Origin: Xanthobacteraceae bacterium
GTDB lineage: Bacteria > Pseudomonadota > Alphaproteobacteria > Rhizobiales > Xanthobacteraceae
DNA length: 8,759 nucleotides
NCBI GenBank assembly: GCA_030043175.1
Contig: JASHYD010001031.1
Span: 1 to 8,759, forward strand
Reading direction: 5' to 3'
The translations under genes were made by a program, and so were the position numbers. Shown here in pieces: positions 1 through 6,402 of the stretch. The notes below the pieces were generated by a model that saw nothing but the letters and a program-made list of their open reading frames with translations, had not been told where the DNA came from and did no database searches. Position 1 is the stretch's first letter. Every line of letters starts with the position of its first letter.

Positions 1-156
1 CGTCCTCGCGATCGCCCGCAATATTGGCGCTTGCCGTTTGCAGGTCCGCAGTGAGCGCGGGTTTTATTGTGGCGGCTCATCAACATCTCATGACAGGCGA
101 TTCTGCAGCGATCAGCCAAGGATGAGCTGCTCGACCGACACGGCACGGGTTCAACC

Positions 157-554
157 GAAATCTGGCCGACCACGCGACCGGCGCTTGCCCAAGACCACGA
201 ACGTGGTCGGAGAGCCACCGCATTATTGAACGCTACCACATGAAATACGAGAAAGCAGCCAAACGCCTAGACAAGTATCGTACGTTGCTGATTTTACGAT
301 GCGTCCGCCGTCCAGCATTGGAAGCATTTGCGCTCCATGAACCCCCTCGAAAAGCCATTTGCCACCGCGCGCCGGTCGAAGTGATGCAAACGCCACAGCG
401 CGCCCTATGGTCTTCAAGCTTGTTGAAGCTGCCCAGAAAGCCTGGCGACTCCTCGGCGGCGATAACCAGCAAACTGACTCTCGGCGTGAAACGCCCGACC
501 GGCTGGAGGTGTCGCCAAAACCGCCCCGTTCAGTCCACAACCGTCGCCGCCTGA
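157..554 (+). pseudogene. Decayed IS256-family (mutator-type) transposase, C-terminal remnant
   Basis: No single frame encodes it, but reading across frames recovers the C-terminal half of an IS256-type transposase in the right order. Position 240 onward reads MKYEKAAKRLDKYR. Position 292 onward reads FYDASAVQHWKHLR, then SMNPLEKPFATARRSK, then a stop at 382. Position 407 onward reads MVFKLVEAAQKAW, then RLLGGDNQ. Position 471 onward reads KLTLGVK, 497 onward DRLEV, and the last frame ends in VAA at a TGA (552-554). Intact relatives, recalled from the family, read KYxKAVxCLxKDR, FYDFPAEHWKHLRTxNPIES, MVFKLVEAAQKxWRRLDGHNQLPK and GVKFxDGIEV in that order. At least five frame changes and one in-frame stop make it non-functional. 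Homology is clear from about 228. The start at 157 rests only on a weak EIW..TTR match. I saw no terminal inverted repeats or target duplication. Confidence 0.85.
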
Positions 555-595
555 GTGATCAGGTCGTTCGGTGACGCCTCATCGACTCCGCACAA

Positions 596-886
596 TCAGT
601 GCTGACTCTCAAGTATGACGACGACTTCCGTCTGCTGGGGTTCGTGCGGCACCAGGCCGGTGAGTTGTGGGTCGCTCCAATTCGCGACATTTACCACTGT
701 CCCGGCCGGCACGGCCGCCTCGGTGTGCTCATTCGGCTCAATGACATTCAGTCCATTAGAGTCGAGGAAGAACGTGTGATCACCGAATAGTTCGTTCAAT
801 TTCGGAACTAACGGATGGTCATCGGGAATTACCTGGGCTTCGAACTGAGCCAGAGTTTTGTCAACCTGTGCGGAACTCAGTTTCAT
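596..886 (-). CDS. Small conserved hypothetical protein (96 aa)
   Basis: The protein begins MKLSSAQVDKTLAQFEAQ and contains a conserved-looking core, NELFGDHTFFLDSNGLNVIEP, around residues 31-51. I recall this type as a small conserved hypothetical protein of Bradyrhizobium-like genomes, with no known function. It has no signal peptide, membrane segment or cysteine, so it is probably a cytoplasmic acidic protein. The frame stays open upstream to 967. I chose the ATG at 886 because GGAG lies six bases before it and the MKLSS start fits remembered relatives. An ATG at 889 and another at 895 are alternatives that add one or three residues. It lies downstream of the DUF4168 gene on the same strand, about 150 bases away, so a shared transcript is possible but not shown. 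Confidence 0.8.
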   Translation of the reverse strand: MKLSSAQVDKTLAQFEAQVIPDDHPLVPKLNELFGDHTFFLDSNGLNVIEPNEHTEAAVPAGTVVNVANWSDPQLTGLVPHEPQQTEVVVILESQH

Positions 887-1035
887 CATGCACTCCATCG
901 CTTGTTTTGTAGAGCGCCACCCTGGTGGTGGTCGAAGCGCTGCTGGTAATTCTACGATCCAGCTCAAACTCCTAAACGGACGACCACTTTCATGGCGGCT
1001 ATGTCGATTCCGGTGCGTAGCGGCTTCCCTGGCGA

Positions 1036-1458
1036 CTATTTGTCGGAAGGTTTGTCCGAAGGTTTGTCCGAAGGCTTAATGTGCTCAAGAATTTTGCCCC
1101 TGATCTCCGGATCGTCTCGCGCTACATCCAAAATCGAGGAATACTCCTCAACCGAGAGACCCTGTTCGGTCACGGCCTTTGAAAGCTCGTTGTTGGCTTC
1201 CGCCACGAGACGCTCCTTCTCGGCAGGGGCTTCGGCTTGGGCGATCCGTTGCCGGTAATCGTTTTGGAGAGTGACAACCCGTTCCAGCGCGGCCGCGGCT
1301 GCACTCAGCTTCTGATCCGACAAGTCCGGAGCGGGATTCGGCGCCGGGGTGGAAGGACTCGGCGGCGGTGATTGGGCGAGAACACTCATCGCGGGGATGG
1401 AAACATAGCATCCCGCAGTCGCGAGCGCGGCGGCAAGTAACCGTGTAGACAGTCGCAT
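1036..1458 (-). CDS. Exported DUF4168-type protein with SDKP repeat tail
   Basis: This is a 140-residue protein of unknown biochemical function. Residues 1-28 form a Sec-type signal peptide: a basic start (MRLSTR), a hydrophobic core and a likely cut after SVLA. A proline-rich linker (residues 30-45) follows. The DUF4168-like helical domain spans about 47-127, with LERVVTLQNDYRQRIAQA, then AEKERLVAEANNELSKAV, then GLSVEEYSSILDVARDDPEIR. That ending (GLSVEEYxxIxxxAxxDPxxR) is typical of the family. The last residues are three PSDK units encoded by a 12-bp direct repeat. The ATG at 1458 is supported by GGAGGAG (1464-1470) five bases upstream. A cysteine at residue 17 follows TAG, but a leucine at -3 is missing, so I prefer ordinary secretion to lipoprotein processing. 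The mature protein should be periplasmic or surface-exposed. Confidence 0.85.
   Translation of the reverse strand: MRLSTRLLAAALATAGCYVSIPAMSVLAQSPPPSPSTPAPNPAPDLSDQKLSAAAAALERVVTLQNDYRQRIAQAEAPAEKERLVAEANNELSKAVTEQGLSVEEYSSILDVARDDPEIRGKILEHIKPSDKPSDKPSDK
1039..1074 (-). repeat. Three-copy 12-bp tandem repeat at a gene end
   Basis: Three consecutive 12-bp units (1039-1050, 1051-1062, 1063-1074) differ at only two positions. They encode the repeated tetrapeptide around PSDK at the C-terminus of the DUF4168 protein, directly before its TAG stop. The unit length is a multiple of three, so copy number can change without breaking the frame. Confidence 0.9.
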
Positions 1459-1463
1459 TCGCT

Positions 1464-1470
1464 CTCCTCC
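1464..1470 (-). promoter_or_regulatory. Strong ribosome binding site for the DUF4168 gene
   Basis: The minus strand reads GGAGGAG five bases before the ATG at 1458. It is a near-consensus Shine-Dalgarno and fixes the start. Confidence 0.75.
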
Positions 1471-2195
1471 TGGGCACTAGGCCGGGCTTGCTTGAGCCGG
1501 GCGATCCGAACCAATCTTGGGCAAACATCGGCTAGCTGAAACAGTTCCGGCCCTTTTCGACGCATCTGATATGTGGTCAAGGGGTGATTGATAATTCATT
1601 CGCAGCAACAACAACTTACGCCGTGGTGCCGTCTCAGAAAATGGCACTCGGGACGCGCATGAGAGGCAAATGGAAGGTCCTCATGAATTCGTTTCGTTCA
1701 TTGGATACTCGTTCGACGGAATTGAATGCACAGATCGTCTAGCCTGCTTGTGATGGGCCTTAATGGCGTGCGCGACAACAACGAACGACGATCGCCGATT
1801 TCGTATCCGCCTAATGCGGCAGTAATCGGGTGGTTGTCCACGCCAGTTCAATGTAGCGGCCTTGCCGATATTCCTTTGCGATCGTCTTCTCATCTTCTGC
1901 GATCTCCTCTGGCGCCACATGTGACCCTTCTGCTAAGTGCCTACGCCCGCTACGATCTGATAGGATGGCGCGGTCAGGAGAAGACTTGCACCACTCTGGT
2001 CTCGCCCGAAGCAATTGGCTCCCTGGGTTGCCTTGTGCATTTCCAGACGAGGAACAACATCCCGATGATGGTGAAGTACGGCAGCAGCCGTCGGCTGGGG
2101 CGATCCATGTCATACAGGCGGCGGATCTCGACCGTAAGCGTTGGAACGAACGGCACGCGCTGAAACAGATCCTCAAACCCCTGGGTCCGGGCAGC
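1471..2195. other. Stretch without a recognisable gene
   Basis: The part nearest 1471 must hold the promoter of the DUF4168 gene, but I could not pick out a convincing -35/-10 pair. CTTGAC occurs on the minus strand at 1576-1581 but has no matching -10 element 17 bases on. From about 1681 to 2195 several overlapping open frames exist on both strands. Two minus-strand stretches look protein-like: one near 2015-2165 reads VPFVPTLTVEIRRLYDMDRP and then a hydrophobic run, and one near 1811-1930 reads APEEIAEDEKTIAKEYRQG. They are in different frames with no start signals and match no family I know. They could be remnants of an old gene, but I cannot name it. Confidence 0.4.
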
Positions 2196-2291
2196 GCCGG
2201 TTTCGGTAAGTGCCGGTTTCAGCAAGTGCCGGTTTCAGCAAGTGCCGGTTTCAGCAAGTGCCGGTTTCAGCAAGTGCCGGTTTCGGTAAGT
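2196..2291. repeat. Six-copy 16-bp tandem repeat
   Basis: Six head-to-tail 16-bp units begin at 2196, 2212, 2228, 2244, 2260 and 2276. Units 2 to 5 are identical (gccggtttcagcaagt). Units 1 and 6 carry the same variant (gccggtttcggtaagt). There are no spacers, so this is a minisatellite and not a CRISPR array. The 16-bp period is not a multiple of three, so it is not a protein-coding repeat in any single register. It lies next to the end of an unrecognised minus-strand open frame and outside any confident gene. Confidence 0.95.
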
Positions 2292-2654
2292 GATGATGGC
2301 GACTGAAAAATGACCGCATCCGGTATGCTGAAACGAACCGGGCGAGCCTAACAAAGAGGAACCAGCACCAGCATTCCGACCTCGAGATTGCCTGGTCCGA
2401 ACATCCAGGCTGTCACTGGGCGGGCCGACGGGTGGTGATCTGCCATCAGCCTTCGTGACCTTCGAACTCCCGTAAGATCCAGTAAGATTGGAAAGATTGG
2501 AAAGATTGCCTGTCAGCACATACTGGCCACGAATGTCGATTTCGCCGTCGGTGGCCATCGTGAAAAGCAGTAATGCATTAATTTTGGTAATGTCGGCCTT
2601 GCCCGCGAGATTTGCGCTGGCCGTCGGCCGGCTTCGCGCAATATGAACAAAGGT
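2235..2654 (-). other. Unrecognised coding-like open frame, possibly a remnant
   Basis: The minus strand is open from just after a TGA at 2655-2657 down to a stop at 2235, about 140 codons. The first part reads like a real protein: SANLAGKADITKINALLL, then TMATDGEIDIRGQYVLTGNL, then an NLS-NLS-NLT tract. The only plausible ATG is at 2558. It has no Shine-Dalgarno, and protein-like sequence continues upstream of it without a start. The last codons run into the 16-bp tandem repeat, which is unlikely to be true coding sequence. I do not recognise the family. The best reading is a fragment of a gene whose start has been lost, but chance openness cannot be excluded. Confidence 0.25.
2481..2507. 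repeat. Three-copy 9-bp tandem repeat
   Basis: Units lie at 2481-2489, 2490-2498 and 2499-2507. The last two are identical (ggaaagatt) and the first differs by two bases. On the minus strand they encode NLS, NLS, NLT within the unrecognised open frame. Being in multiples of three, they are compatible with a coding repeat. Confidence 0.8.
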
Positions 2655-3037
2655 TCATGCTGCCTGCTAGCAACCAAATGTTAGTGTGCTGACGCGCGCG
2701 GTATTAAACCTTCCACACAGGGCTGCGCGTGGCCCCGGCCCTTGGCAAACTTCCCCTATGGGCCGGGTGCCACTGCCATTGAGCGCGCGCACCGTGAATA
2801 GATTGCCTGCGAATTGATCATTTTGTTTGGCCGGGCCTCTGAACGAAATGACTCATAATCCAAGCATGACGCAGGCACTCGGTGATCGCTGCCGCGTCGA
2901 TCTGGACCAATCACAAACGCCGCATGGTAGAGGATGGCGCGGACAATATGCTCCGGCGTCGCCCCTTTTCCGGCTTTCTAGCGCGGGGGAGGAAATGCTA
3001 GCGTTCACCCCAAATCATCCGGGGGGTGTCTCACGAC
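2655..3037. other. Upstream region of the adaptor gene, no gene seen
   Basis: This 0.4-kb stretch must carry the promoter of the HlyD-type gene if that gene has its own. A plus-strand frame from 2827 runs into the adaptor gene in another register and has no ribosome binding site, so I treat it as noise. I found no convincing promoter hexamers, hairpin or RNA gene. Confidence 0.4.
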
Positions 3038-3043
3038 GGGAGG
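3038..3043 (+). promoter_or_regulatory. Ribosome binding site of the HlyD-type gene
   Basis: GGGAGG lies nine bases before the ATG at 3053. It decides between that ATG and an in-frame GTG at 3026, which has no such site. Confidence 0.7.
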
Positions 3044-3052
3044 AAATCAGCT

Positions 3053-4093
3053 ATGGTCGACCCGCAAGAACGCACCCTCAGGACGCACGAGCACCAGACC
3101 GCGTCCAAGCTCCTGCTTATGTTGCTGACTGTCGCGACTGCATGGTGGGGTTCGAGCAGTGTTGGTATGGGACAATCTGCGGATGCGCCAGGGCGCGTCG
3201 AGGGCGCAAGCGATGTTCTATCGCTCGGCACAGCGGCAACGGGAACAATAGCCGAAGTGCTGGTCACGGTCGGCGATCGTGTTAAGGCGGGCCAGCGTCT
3301 CGTCCGAGTCGAGTGCAGCAATATCGAGCACGAACTTCAGGCACGGAAGTCGGATCTGGCAGCCGCCGATGCAGCGTTTTTGCGCGTATTGCATGGACCC
3401 CGGCCCGAGGAAATCAGCATCGGGATCGCAAACGTCAACCTTGCCGACGCGAGATCGCAAGAGGCCGATAAGTCATTTCAGCGCACACAACAGTTGCATG
3501 AAGGATTTACAGTAACGCGCGTCCAGATTGACCAAGCCGAGCGAGATGCGCGAATTGCCGCCGCTTTGCTCGACGAAGTGCGCGCCAAGCTCGCCTTGCT
3601 CAAAGCGGGTTCCCGGGAAGAAGACATATCGGAAGCGCGCTCGCGACGCGATGCCGCGAAAGAGCGCGTGGACGAGGCGGCAGCGCGCCTGAGCTACTGT
3701 ACGGTAAACGCTCCGATCGACGGGATCGTAGTGAGCGCCAATGTCGTTCCCGGCCAGTTGGTGAGTTCGACGGTACCGGTGACCTTGCTTACCTTGGTTG
3801 ATGACAGCAGGCGGCGAGTGCGTGCCTATGTCGATGAGCGCGAAATTTCAAAGTTATGTTCGCATCAGCGCGCCCGTATCGCGGCGGATGGATTGCCCGC
3901 AATCCAGTTCGATGCGATCGTCGAAAGTATCGGACTTACGGTTGGCGAAAATCCACTTGCCAACAATCCATCCCGCCAGTTTCGCCAGGTAATGCTATCG
4001 GTGCCGGACAATCAGCAGCCGATACCAATTGGATTGCGGGTGCTGACGCAATTCCTAGCGTGTCCGCCCAGTCAGAGAGGAGGAGGAAAATAG
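3053..4093 (+). CDS. HlyD-family periplasmic adaptor (membrane fusion) protein
   Basis: This 346-residue protein has the layout of membrane fusion proteins that bridge an inner-membrane exporter and the outer membrane. Residues 18-36 are a hydrophobic N-terminal anchor or uncleaved signal. The first biotinyl-lipoyl half is at about 58-88 (GTIAEVLVTVGDRVKAGQ). A long charged helical hairpin follows (about 90-212) and includes GPRPEE at 115-120, a motif I associate with adaptors of DevB/YhiI-like ABC exporters. The second lipoyl half is at about 215-242 (YCTVNAPIDGIVVSANVV, then PGQLV). A beta-barrel region extends to about 335. Length is normal and no domain is missing. The start is fixed by GGGAGG upstream, and an in-frame GTG at 3026 would add nine residues. 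No ABC permease, ATPase, RND or MFS gene follows in the window. Its substrate is unknown. Confidence 0.9.
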   Translation: MVDPQERTLRTHEHQTASKLLLMLLTVATAWWGSSSVGMGQSADAPGRVEGASDVLSLGTAATGTIAEVLVTVGDRVKAGQRLVRVECSNIEHELQARKSDLAAADAAFLRVLHGPRPEEISIGIANVNLADARSQEADKSFQRTQQLHEGFTVTRVQIDQAERDARIAAALLDEVRAKLALLKAGSREEDISEARSRRDAAKERVDEAAARLSYCTVNAPIDGIVVSANVVPGQLVSSTVPVTLLTLVDDSRRRVRAYVDEREISKLCSHQRARIAADGLPAIQFDAIVESIGLTVGENPLANNPSRQFRQVMLSVPDNQQPIPIGLRVLTQFLACPPSQRGGGK

Positions 4094-4306
4094 CCTTCCT
4101 CCCGGGAACGGTTGATCGGCAGGATCGGGCAACAGCCGGCGCGGTTCGAAACCGCTTCTGGCCGCGCATTGCGCTGAGGTTGCCGTCTCTTGGCCTGATT
4201 TTTCGGGTGATCGCACGGCAGCGTCCAGTCCGCGTATGCGGGCGAGGCCCCGAGCCGGCGACAAAACGCACCACAAGGGAGTGGATTGCCGCTGCTCCAA
4301 CATTAC
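4094..4306. other. Convergent intergenic region with a small hairpin
   Basis: The region lies between the 3' ends of the adaptor and the lipoprotein gene. At 4141-4155 the bases gcggtt and aaccgc pair around a three-base loop. No T-run follows on either side, so it is at best a weak terminator. I see no gene here. Confidence 0.35.
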
Positions 4307-5014
4307 TCAGAATAAAGAGCAGTTAACCGTGTTTCCGTTTCCGTGGTAGTTGCAATTGATTGTCGTTATGGGCGGCTGCGACCCGGCAAAAATGGCTTGT
4401 TGCTGATTCGCCAAAATTTGTTGTTGATGCGCCCATTGCTCGACAGCTGCGGTGGCGCGTTGTCTTTGCTCCAAATCCTGCTGAGGTTGATCCTCGCTTC
4501 GACTCGGGGCCTGGGATGCAATTTGCGTGTCTGCTTGCTTAAGACTCGCCTCAGCCTGTGTTGATATGTCTTTCCGGCGCTGGTTGAATCCCCCCCACGC
4601 AAGCTTTCCGCCTGCCGCTTCGGCCCAAAGCTTGTCAGATTCGGCGAACGAGTTGACGAGCGTCAACAAAATAACTGGACGCGTCTTTGCCGGGCCCTCC
4701 AACAGGATTTTTCGGCAGCGCTGCACATCATCACGGATCTTGAACAGCAGCTTGATCTGCTCTTTGGTGGGATGCGATTTGTCCGCCAGCATCTCAACGG
4801 GAGGCTGATTGTCGGCGCCGAAGTAGATTTTGTTCTTGATGCCCTCATACTCTGGGTTTTCAGCAACCCTTTGCACACAATCCAGTCCCAAGGTAGTGGG
4901 CTCGGCCGCGACTCTCTGAGTTCGCGTGCTCTCTTTTTGCCCACCGGTGATGCAACCAAGGACCGTCAAGCATATGGCGCAAATGCAGACTAGTCGCAGT
5001 GGCAATCTGCACAT
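4307..5014 (-). CDS. Putative lipoprotein of unknown function
   Basis: This 235-residue protein begins MCRLPLRL and has a hydrophobic stretch ending in a lipobox, VLGC, with the modified cysteine at residue 21. It should be lipidated and anchored in a membrane facing the periplasm. The middle (about 55-130) is mixed charged and helical (KEQIKLLFKIRDDVQRCRK). Residues 150-210 are rich in Gln, Ala and Glu and likely form a coiled coil (EQRQRATAAVEQWAHQQQ). The end is unusual: a Gly-Asn-rich segment with cysteines at 221 and 232 (CNYHGNGNTVNC) that could form a disulphide. I do not recognise the family. I chose the ATG at 5014, with GGAAG a few bases upstream and a tidy signal sequence. An ATG at 5026 would add four residues. 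It is transcribed toward the adaptor gene. Confidence 0.75.
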   Translation of the reverse strand: MCRLPLRLVCICAICLTVLGCITGGQKESTRTQRVAAEPTTLGLDCVQRVAENPEYEGIKNKIYFGADNQPPVEMLADKSHPTKEQIKLLFKIRDDVQRCRKILLEGPAKTRPVILLTLVNSFAESDKLWAEAAGGKLAWGGFNQRRKDISTQAEASLKQADTQIASQAPSRSEDQPQQDLEQRQRATAAVEQWAHQQQILANQQQAIFAGSQPPITTINCNYHGNGNTVNCSLF

Positions 5015-5336
5015 AGCGCTTCCCATCCGGTGGGCAAATATCGAACGTATTTCAACAGCGACCGGGTGCTGCGTAGCCCCTCCCCAAGGTCAATGGCCAT
5101 CTCGTCCCCTTTCGGCAAGCCCTATCACCTTGCAGCTCGGCCGACCGCCTGGCTCGCTGGCTCGCCTGGGGGCAAGTGGCGCCCCGTCATTGACCCGCGG
5201 TCATTCATCCACGTGCGAGAGAGCAGCCTTGGCTCAAGACCAGAGGTGATCATCTGCAGAGAATATCGCAAGGCTCACCGCACGCAAAGCCGGCCGACGC
5301 ACACGACCGGCCGGGGGCCTGCGGCATCGGCCCCGG

Positions 5337-5609
5337 GTGTGCGGCCGGTCCCGGCAGATGTTGCCCGGGCGGTCCCGGCGGGTGGTCTGCACGGGTGCTC
5401 TCTTTGTTGGCTCCTACTGCGCTCTGGCCGGGATCATCAACCCCAGAATCGCGGTGAACGAAATGGCCGCAGCCAATCGCAAAGTCCTGCCCATTGTATG
5501 GCTGGTGCTCTCTCGGTGCAACGTGCGGGGCCCCGGCCCACGCCACCGATATGATGTTTGCGTCGCGGACTTCGAACGCCTCAACATTCAGCCGCGTCAT
5601 GACGCGTGA
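5337..5609 (+). CDS. Weak candidate small membrane protein, doubtful
   Basis: This 90-codon frame begins at a GTG with no clear ribosome binding site. Its middle encodes a hydrophobic run (VVCTGALFVGSYCALAGII) and a second short one (KVLPIVWLVLS). The third codon positions there are GC-rich, as in real genes of this genome, and more so than in the opposing minus-strand frame at 5250-5636. The N-terminal part overlaps the GC-rich repeats and looks unlike protein. I recognise no family. It may be a gene remnant or chance. Confidence 0.2.
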   Translation: MCGRSRQMLPGRSRRVVCTGALFVGSYCALAGIINPRIAVNEMAAANRKVLPIVWLVLSRCNVRGPGPRHRYDVCVADFERLNIQPRHDA

Positions 5610-6336
5610 TCCCTCAAGCTTTATGAAGACAGACATTACGAGCCGATGAACAGCACATTACCGATTGCCCAGATTTTTGGTCTTAATCAACTCCAAAGCT
5701 TCCTGTTCGGGCCGCCGCGCCGCCAAGCCTGCACGCTTCGCTCGCGGACAACAAGTCAGGATCGGCTCGCAGCAGGGGACTTTCATGGCGACCGATCGGC
5801 GTAAAGCCTGGCCACATTGCCGCCTGTCGGTACGGTAGGCGGCGAATCGATCAAGTCCTTCAGCAACCAAACCGCGCAGGCTCGCGGTCTCAAAGACCCC
5901 TCACCAGGGAGAATCACCTGCGTCCGGGCCATTTTCTTGATCGGCCCGGGGTCGCATCATTGGCAAAATCACGTCGGATCAAGCTAACAATGGATCGAAC
6001 TTTGCCTTGGCGTTGGCGATCATTTTTAGCCCAGCCGGGTAGTCATTCTCAACGGCATGCTTTTTTCTGATCGGTTTTTTGCCGTTCCGTGTTTTGCGAA
6101 AGTTCCGCTGCTTGCCGCCTCGCGTGTGACCCCCAGCTATTCCGCCAATACTTTGGGCGCAAGCAGGAATCGCCAGCGAGACGACCGAGGGCTTTTGCCA
6201 GGATTTTCGCCTTGATCCATCCGTTTTTTCCGCTACCACGAAGCTGCATCGCGGCGAATCGCAAGACTGCTCGCTCAAACATTACTGGCAAATGGTTAGT
6301 CGATTCAAAAGAATTACCAACATTTCACGTGGAACT

Positions 6337-6360
6337 GAAAAACTCCTCGAGTAATTTTTC
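6337..6360. promoter_or_regulatory. AT-rich imperfect palindrome upstream of the operon
   Basis: This 24-bp block reads gaaaaac at one end and aatttttc at the other around the perfect core CTCGAG. Most base pairs across the dyad match, with mismatches near the flanks of the core. It ends 42 bases before the DUF1800 start. It could be a repressor or activator site, or a hairpin followed by T residues that attenuates transcription. Nothing in the sequence shows which. Confidence 0.35.
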
Positions 6361-6388
6361 GGCTATGAGTTGCGGTCTGGCCCGCAGC

Positions 6389-6395
6389 AGGAGGA
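6389..6395 (+). promoter_or_regulatory. Ribosome binding site of the DUF1800 gene
   Basis: AGGAGGA lies seven bases before the ATG at 6403. It favours that start over an in-frame TTG at 6370. Confidence 0.8.
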
Positions 6396-6402
6396 CCCGG
6401 CA

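Larger units (their letters stand above)
5027..6388. other. 1.36-kb stretch without a confident gene
   Basis: Open frames on both strands are short, lack ribosome binding sites and match no family I know. The first 200 bases lie upstream of the lipoprotein gene and probably include its promoter. From 5289 to about 5390 the DNA is very GC-rich and repetitive, with an inverted repeat of 7-bp arms (5290-5296 with 5308-5314) and GGTCCCGGC occurring twice. Another perfect 7-bp inverted repeat is at 5924-5930 with 5943-5949 around a 12-base loop. From about 6270 to 6360 the DNA becomes AT-rich, as expected of a promoter region for the following operon. No tRNA or CRISPR array is visible. Confidence 0.45.

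Noticed and set aside
240..554. Intact 104-residue plus-strand gene
   Set aside because: Only its two ends and a short piece match the transposase. The middle is out of frame, so it is part of the pseudogene.
2196..2291. CRISPR array
   Set aside because: Units are 16 bp and directly adjacent with no spacers.
2827..3285. Plus-strand frame overlapping the adaptor start
   Set aside because: It overlaps the well-supported HlyD-type gene in another register, has no ribosome binding site and is not protein-like.
5250..5636. Minus-strand frame of 128 codons
   Set aside because: The C-terminal half is Pro/Gly/Ala-rich sequence produced by the GC-rich repeats. Third-position composition is less gene-like than in the opposite frame.
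5924..5949. Rho-independent terminator
   Set aside because: The 7-bp inverted repeat is perfect, but no T-run follows on either strand and no gene ends nearby.
5979..6291. Overlapping minus-strand frames of about 80-99 codons
   Set aside because: Composition is basic and unlike a folded protein, no ribosome binding site is clear, and I recognise no family.
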